Assembly: GCA_045538895.1 (NCBI GenBank)
Contig: JAZQEH010000070.1
Location: forward strand, 1 to 9,918
Direction: 5' to 3'
Origin: UMGS902 sp045538895
Lineage (GTDB): Bacteria > Bacillota > Clostridia > Oscillospirales > CAG-272
DNA: 9,918 nucleotides
In this document: positions 6,455-9,918 of the stretch, in pieces
Numbering within the stretch: the stretch's first letter is position 1
Layout: the number at the start of each line of letters is the position of its first letter
Program-made: the position numbers and the translations under genes
Notes under the pieces: model-generated
The model's input: the letters and a program-made list of their open reading frames with translations, nothing else
The model's database searches: none
What the model was told of the DNA's origin: nothing

Positions 6455-7342
6455 TTATATCGACAAAATCATTTCTTCCAGTTTTTTTGCGGCGAGGCTT
6501 AAAGAAATATCAGTTCTTTTTATCAGACAAATATTTCTTTTTGGTATTTCTTCTTTCAATTTCAGTTTATAGATGCCGGTGTTATTTTTAAGTTGCTCAA
6601 TGTACTGCGTGGGTACAAATCCGATGCCGAGATCGTTTGCTACAAGGGGAAGTATTTGGTCTGCGGTTGCCGCCTCCACTGTCGGTGAAAAGATTGCACC
6701 GTGCTCCATAAAGAATTCCGAGTAGAATTCATGGGTTTTTGTATGTTCGCCGAGTGATATCAGCGGATATTCTGCAATTTCGGCAAGGGAGATCTCTTTG
6801 CCGCTTAGTTCCGAGAAAGCACTGCTACAAACTGCCGTTTCTTCTATAGTTTTAATAACGGTACTTTTTAATGGCAGTGGAACATCAGTATGCAATGTTA
6901 CAGTTGCGATATCAACGAGTCCGTCCTTGAGCGCGCTAAGTGCCTGTGGCGTAGAATAGTTTGAAACCTTTATTCGAATGCCCGGGTACAGCGTTCTATA
7001 TTCCTTCAAAACAGGAAGTAGCATGCACCGTAGAGCAATGTCGCTGCTTCCGATGGTTATGGTACCTTGCTGCATACTTTTACTCGATGCTATTTCATTT
7101 TCCCCGGCTTCGATATGCTCAAATGCGATTTTTATATGCTCAAAAAGCTTTTGACCTTCGGGGGTAAGCGTTACGCCGTGTCGCGAGCGAATAAAGAGGA
7201 CACAACCAAGAGAAATTTCAAGGTTTTTAATTGCTCTTGTAACATTTGGCTGATTGCTAAAAAGGCGTACAGCCGCCTGGGTAAAGCTTTTGCTTTTCGC
7301 TACATGATAAAAAATGCGGTAGTAGTCATAGTTTATGTTCAT
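6455..7342 (-). CDS. LysR-family transcriptional regulator
   Basis: The protein has 295 residues, the normal length. The N-terminal winged HTH includes FYHVAKSKSFTQAAVRLF, SNQPNVTRAIKNLE and RHGVTLTPEG (residues 9 to about 63). A linker helix follows. The two-subdomain effector-binding region starts near GTITIGSSDIALRCMLLP and includes LVDIATVTLH and VANDLGIGFVPTQYI. ATG is preceded on the minus strand by AGAGG at proper spacing. It is divergent from the SGNH/dockerin gene with about 118 bp between start codons, the classic LysR layout, so control of that gene is likely. The inducer is not predictable from the sequence. Confidence 0.93.
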   Translation of the reverse strand: MNINYDYYRIFYHVAKSKSFTQAAVRLFSNQPNVTRAIKNLEISLGCVLFIRSRHGVTLTPEGQKLFEHIKIAFEHIEAGENEIASSKSMQQGTITIGSSDIALRCMLLPVLKEYRTLYPGIRIKVSNYSTPQALSALKDGLVDIATVTLHTDVPLPLKSTVIKTIEETAVCSSAFSELSGKEISLAEIAEYPLISLGEHTKTHEFYSEFFMEHGAIFSPTVEAATADQILPLVANDLGIGFVPTQYIEQLKNNTGIYKLKLKEEIPKRNICLIKRTDISLSLAAKKLEEMILSI

Positions 7343-7360
7343 TATAACCTCTATATCGAA

Positions 7361-7418
7361 TTGACATATTTTAAATGCAAAATATATATTTTACATATAG
7401 TTTAATTTGTATTATAAT
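7361..7418 (+). promoter_or_regulatory. Divergent LysR/SGNH-dockerin control region with forward promoter
   Basis: The clearest promoter is TTTACA (7390-7395), 17 bp, TATAAT (7413-7418), reading toward the dockerin gene. A second possible forward set is TTGACA (7361-7366) with TATATT (7385-7390). The region is very AT-rich. A convincing LysR-type T-N11-A dyad could not be picked by eye. The -10 position means translation must start downstream of it, supporting the GTG at 7461. Confidence 0.65.
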
Positions 7419-7460
7419 CAAATTGAATATAAAAATCAAGCATACGAAAGGAAAAAGCAA

Positions 7461-8957
7461 GTGAAAAAGGTATTAAAGCTGTTTTTGCTATGTATTTGTT
7501 TTGGTTTGATGTTGAACGGCTTAGTTTTTGCAACTGATGAGGGAGAAAAGAAAGACGAGATGAAGATTCTGGCAATCGGCAACAGTTTCAGCGTGGATGC
7601 CATGCAGTATCTTTGGGATATTGCAAACGATGGCGGTTACAAGGTAGTTCTCGGCAACCTTTATATTGGAGGATGTTCTCTCAATACTCACGCAAAAAAC
7701 ATCGAAGAGAACAAAGCGGCATATACTTATTACAAAAACACAAGCGGAAGTTGGTCAACTACTGCGAACACAAGTATTGCAACCGCTCTTGCAGATGAGG
7801 AATGGGACATTATCACAGTGCAGCAGGCAAGCAATTACAGTGGTGTTGCATCGTCTTATTCGAAGCTTTCTTACATACTTGATTACATCGCCGAAAATGC
7901 TCCTAATGCAAAGGTATATTTCCATATGACATGGGCGTATCAGCAAAACAGCACTCACAGCGGCTTCGCAAATTACAATAATGATCAGATGACGATGTAC
8001 AATGCAATTCAAAGCACGCTTGATTCAGAGGTTAAAACTAAAAATTCTATTGTTGGAATCATTCCGTCAGGTACCGCTATTCAAAATCTGCGTACATCTT
8101 ATATCGGAGATACTGTCACTCGTGACGGTTATCATCTCAGCTATGATCTCGGTAGATATACTGCGACTTTGACATGGTACGCATATTTTACAGGTGCTTC
8201 GGTGGATAGCATTGACTGGGTGCCCGATGATTACGCTACGGAGATAAATCCAAATCTTGCGGCTATCCGTGAGGCAGTGACAAGTGCAATCGCAGCTCCG
8301 TACGAAGTAACGGAGGTTACTGCCGCAGAACCGGATAAACTTACGGATGCAGAAATTTTTGAGTCGCTCGGCTACAATATAAACGCTTACACCGAGATCG
8401 ACTGGGTGCTGGCACTTCACGCTTACTACAATTCGTCAAGCTCCACAATACCTTTCGAACTTATCAGCTCTGCAAACAGCACGGCTTCTAATTTGCCTAA
8501 CTTCATCGCTTCTCACAGATACACAAAGGAAACGCTGCCGGTGGGGTCTGTTATAATTCTGGATGACGGATATAAATACCGTCCGGAGGGCTGGGTAGAC
8601 GAAAACTACGTTTCAACAAGCTCCACTCGTCCTGCCAATATTACAAGCAACGCTACGGTGGTTACCGATGAATGGTGGGGCGAATATACATTTCGTGCCT
8701 TCAATTTTGCTGCATCATCTGCAAGAAAAATGACCGTGGCGGATGCAGAGCACCTTCGTATATATGTTCCAAAGTATCCGGATATCAAGCTTATAAATAC
8801 TGCAGACACAAACGGTGATGGAACTGTAGATTTAAAAGATTTCTTGCAATCTCTCAAAACCTGCCTTAACAAAGAAGGTTATGCATCGGATTTGAACAAT
8901 GACGGCATAGTCACGCTTCTTGATATTATTCAGATTTTAAAAAAGGTTGTAGCGTAA
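7461..8957 (+). CDS. Secreted SGNH/DUF4886-like hydrolase with C-terminal dockerin
   Basis: The protein has 498 residues from GTG 7461. An earlier ATG at 7407 lies upstream of the -10 element and would spoil the signal peptide. GTG 7461 has AAAGGA at 7447-7452, and starts KKVLKLFLLCICFGLMLNG, a typical signal peptide ending near VFA (residue 24). MKILAIGNSFS carries the SGNH block I serine (S42). The block V pair is D222 and H225 in RDGYHLS. This arrangement matches the DUF4886 family of SGNH-like proteins, often found among carbohydrate esterases; the actual substrate is unknown. A beta-rich region spans about 300-435. The last 60 residues are a type I dockerin with DTNGDGTVDLKD and DLNNDGIVTLLD. 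It shares only the dockerin with the 1432-5034 product. Confidence 0.88.
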   Translation: MKKVLKLFLLCICFGLMLNGLVFATDEGEKKDEMKILAIGNSFSVDAMQYLWDIANDGGYKVVLGNLYIGGCSLNTHAKNIEENKAAYTYYKNTSGSWSTTANTSIATALADEEWDIITVQQASNYSGVASSYSKLSYILDYIAENAPNAKVYFHMTWAYQQNSTHSGFANYNNDQMTMYNAIQSTLDSEVKTKNSIVGIIPSGTAIQNLRTSYIGDTVTRDGYHLSYDLGRYTATLTWYAYFTGASVDSIDWVPDDYATEINPNLAAIREAVTSAIAAPYEVTEVTAAEPDKLTDAEIFESLGYNINAYTEIDWVLALHAYYNSSSSTIPFELISSANSTASNLPNFIASHRYTKETLPVGSVIILDDGYKYRPEGWVDENYVSTSSTRPANITSNATVVTDEWWGEYTFRAFNFAASSARKMTVADAEHLRIYVPKYPDIKLINTADTNGDGTVDLKDFLQSLKTCLNKEGYASDLNNDGIVTLLDIIQILKKVVA

Positions 8958-8969
8958 TTCAGGAAAATG

Positions 8970-9254
8970 ATGTCGGAAATTCTTGAAATTATTATGATTG
9001 TTACCTTCGGTCTTTCGTGGCCGGCAAATGTTATAAAATCCTATAAGGCACGAACAGCGAAGGGGAAAAGCATACTGTTTTTGATCCTTATATTTTTAGG
9101 ATATATCGCCGGAATCGCTTCAAAGCTTACGAATCCGATGTATATGGCTCATTTTACAGAAAAATGGTATGTTTTATTTTTCTATTTTTTAAATATATCT
9201 ATGGTCGGCGCAGATATTTTGCTTTACTGCAGAAACAGGTGCTTTGACAAGTGA
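8970..9254 (+). CDS. Small PQ-loop (SemiSWEET-like) membrane protein
   Basis: The protein has 94 residues with three hydrophobic helices at about 5-23, 35-52 and 66-87. The loop after helix 1, WPANVIKSYKARTAKGKS, matches the PQ-loop pattern (P-x-N/Q followed by a basic, T/S-K-rich loop) of SemiSWEET and related half-transporters, which work as dimers for sugars or similar solutes. Two ATGs are adjacent (8967 and 8970); AGGA at 8961-8964 fits 8970 better. The gene lies 12 bp after the dockerin protein stop, so they are co-transcribed. Transport of a product released by that secreted enzyme is an attractive guess, but the substrate is not predictable. Confidence 0.78.
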   Translation: MSEILEIIMIVTFGLSWPANVIKSYKARTAKGKSILFLILIFLGYIAGIASKLTNPMYMAHFTEKWYVLFFYFLNISMVGADILLYCRNRCFDK

Positions 9255-9267
9255 AAAACATAGTTTT

Positions 9268-9295
9268 AAAAGCCTCTCATTACGAGAGGCTTTTT
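9268..9295 (+). terminator. Terminator of cassette 3
   Basis: AAAAGCCTCTC / ATTAC / GAGAGGCTTTT plus T tail, 13 nt after the PQ-loop gene stop codon. It is the third near-identical copy of the hairpin. Confidence 0.9.
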
Positions 9296-9312
9296 CACGC
9301 TGGATTTTCTGT

Positions 9313-9470
<158 letters not shown>

Positions 9471-9471
9471 T

Positions 9472-9500
9472 GAAAAGCCTTGTATTTACAAGGCTTTTTC
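9472..9500 (+). terminator. Terminator after the split tRNA-Asn copy
   Basis: GAAAAGCCTTGT / ATTT / ACAAGGCTTTTTC begins 2 nt after the CCA. The spacing is like that of a working tRNA gene, although the stem differs from that of the intact tRNA-Asn. Confidence 0.85.
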
Positions 9501-9581
9501 CATTTTTATGGCATGACTGTTGAACAAGGGAGTGGCTTGTTTTATGGGCGCTACAAACATCATTTTTTAATCAAAATTCCT

Positions 9582-9611
9582 CTGGACTTCCTCAAAACCT
9601 TGTGGTATAGT
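9582..9611 (+). promoter_or_regulatory. Possible promoter of the 25-residue ORF
   Basis: TATAGT (9606-9611) is preceded by TGG (extended -10) within TTGTGGTATAGTG, similar to the cassette 2 promoters. The -35 is weak (CTGGAC at 9582-9587, 18-bp spacer). The rest of 9501-9637 holds an AACAAG/CTTGTT hairpin (9523-9541) and no gene. Confidence 0.4.
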
Positions 9612-9637
9612 GCTTTGTTGCAAGGAGGTGCAGCACT

Positions 9638-9715
9638 ATGAAGCACAGAAAACAACAAATAAAGCACGGCCGTATTACCGGATATGATTTCGGTGATGCG
9701 GTCGTTTTGATATAA
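9638..9715 (+). CDS. 25-residue ORF with a strong ribosome binding site
   Basis: The encoded peptide starts MKHRKQQIKHGRITGYD and ends in a short hydrophobic tail, AVVLI. A near-perfect AAGGAGGTG at 9622-9630 precedes the ATG by 7 nt, and a promoter-like element lies upstream. I do not recognise the peptide. It may be a real small protein, a leader, or the remnant of a longer gene. A second tiny frame (9738-9761, MILEELW) follows with GAAGGG before it. Confidence 0.35.
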   Translation: MKHRKQQIKHGRITGYDFGDAVVLI

Positions 9716-9788
9716 TAAAGAAGAGAAGGGCAGAAATATGATACTTGAAGAATTGTGGTAGCGAAAGTATTTTTTTGCAAAAGCAAAT

Positions 9789-9816
9789 TTGTTATTGTTT
9801 TATTCTTTGGTATACT
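9789..9816 (+). promoter_or_regulatory. Promoter of the HAD phosphatase gene
   Basis: TTGTTA (9789-9794), 16 bp, TATACT (9811-9816), 36 bp before the start codon. Confidence 0.5.
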
Positions 9817-9851
9817 GTACCATATACTTGTATTCAATAAGGAGGAGAAAA

Positions 9852-9918
9852 ATGAAATTCAAGACATATCTATTTGATTTTGACGGAACCTTAGTTGACT
9901 CAATGCCGACTTTTGCAT
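9852..9918 (+). CDS. HAD-superfamily hydrolase, N-terminal part only
   Basis: Only 22 residues are inside the window. MKFKTYLFDFDGTLVDSMPT contains HAD motif I, DxDGT, with nucleophile D9 and general acid/base D11. The DGTLVDS form followed by a cap-domain helix is typical of phosphoglycolate phosphatase/beta-phosphoglucomutase-type (subfamily I) enzymes. AAGGAGGAG at 9839-9847 is a strong ribosome binding site. The substrate cannot be guessed from this fragment. Confidence 0.85.
   Translation, partial: MKFKTYLFDFDGTLVDSMPTFA

Noticed and set aside
6366..6572. 68-residue ORF on the plus strand
   Set aside because: It covers the tRNA-Asn fragment and terminator and then runs antisense to the end of the LysR gene.
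7067..7405. 112-residue plus-strand ORF in the LysR/dockerin intergenic area
   Set aside because: It is mostly antisense to LysR and has no ribosome binding site; the promoter for the next gene overlaps its end.
9592..9837. 81-residue minus-strand ORF before the HAD gene
   Set aside because: It is antisense to the promoter, ribosome binding site and small frames in that region, with no start signal.

Overview
The window looks like a low-to-moderate GC Firmicutes chromosome, most probably an anaerobic gut-type Clostridia (Oscillospiraceae/Ruminococcus-like). The reasons are tRNA genes with encoded CCA, strong AGGAGG-type ribosome binding sites, TTTACA/TATAAT promoters, U-tailed terminators, and two secreted proteins that end in type I dockerin modules. 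This placement is inferred from sequence character only.

Layout. Positions 1-138 hold the end of a tRNA-Lys(CTT) gene and a complete tRNA-Asn(GTT) gene, followed by a terminator. Positions 176-533 have no gene but are dense in hairpins and end in a terminator; this may be an unrecognised structured RNA. Cassette 1 (596-5070) is a DeoR-family regulator followed by a 1200-residue secreted dockerin protein with three repeated beta-sandwich-like domains, a LamG-like domain and a calcineurin-like phosphoesterase. A degenerate tRNA-Asn copy and two structured hairpins fill 5092-5273. Cassette 2 (5281-6364) carries two small cytosolic proteins of unknown function, each behind a nearly identical promoter; they resemble stand-alone immunity-type genes but I cannot assign them. 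A tRNA-Asn 3' fragment lies at 6390-6420. Cassette 3 (6422-9295) is a LysR regulator divergent from a secreted SGNH/DUF4886-like dockerin protein, followed by a small PQ-loop (SemiSWEET-like) membrane protein. At 9313-9470 there is a tRNA-Asn copy split in its anticodon loop by about 81 nt of structured sequence. The window ends with a tiny ORF and the start of a HAD-family phosphatase gene.

The unifying oddity is that tRNA-Asn-derived sequence sits at every cassette boundary, and each cassette's last forward gene ends in the same GCCTCTC-stem terminator. The insert in the split copy has a second, diverged version at 246-328 beside the real tRNA-Asn. The two can be folded into the same four helices, with about six compensatory base-pair changes and an identical 7-nt loop. 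That is the best candidate here for something undescribed: a structured RNA or mobile insert tied to the tRNA-Asn anticodon loop. No integrase, transposase, CRISPR array or rRNA is visible.

Functionally, the two dockerin proteins would be exported and could attach to a cohesin scaffold, each next to its own putative regulator. The other genes look like independent accessory cargo.
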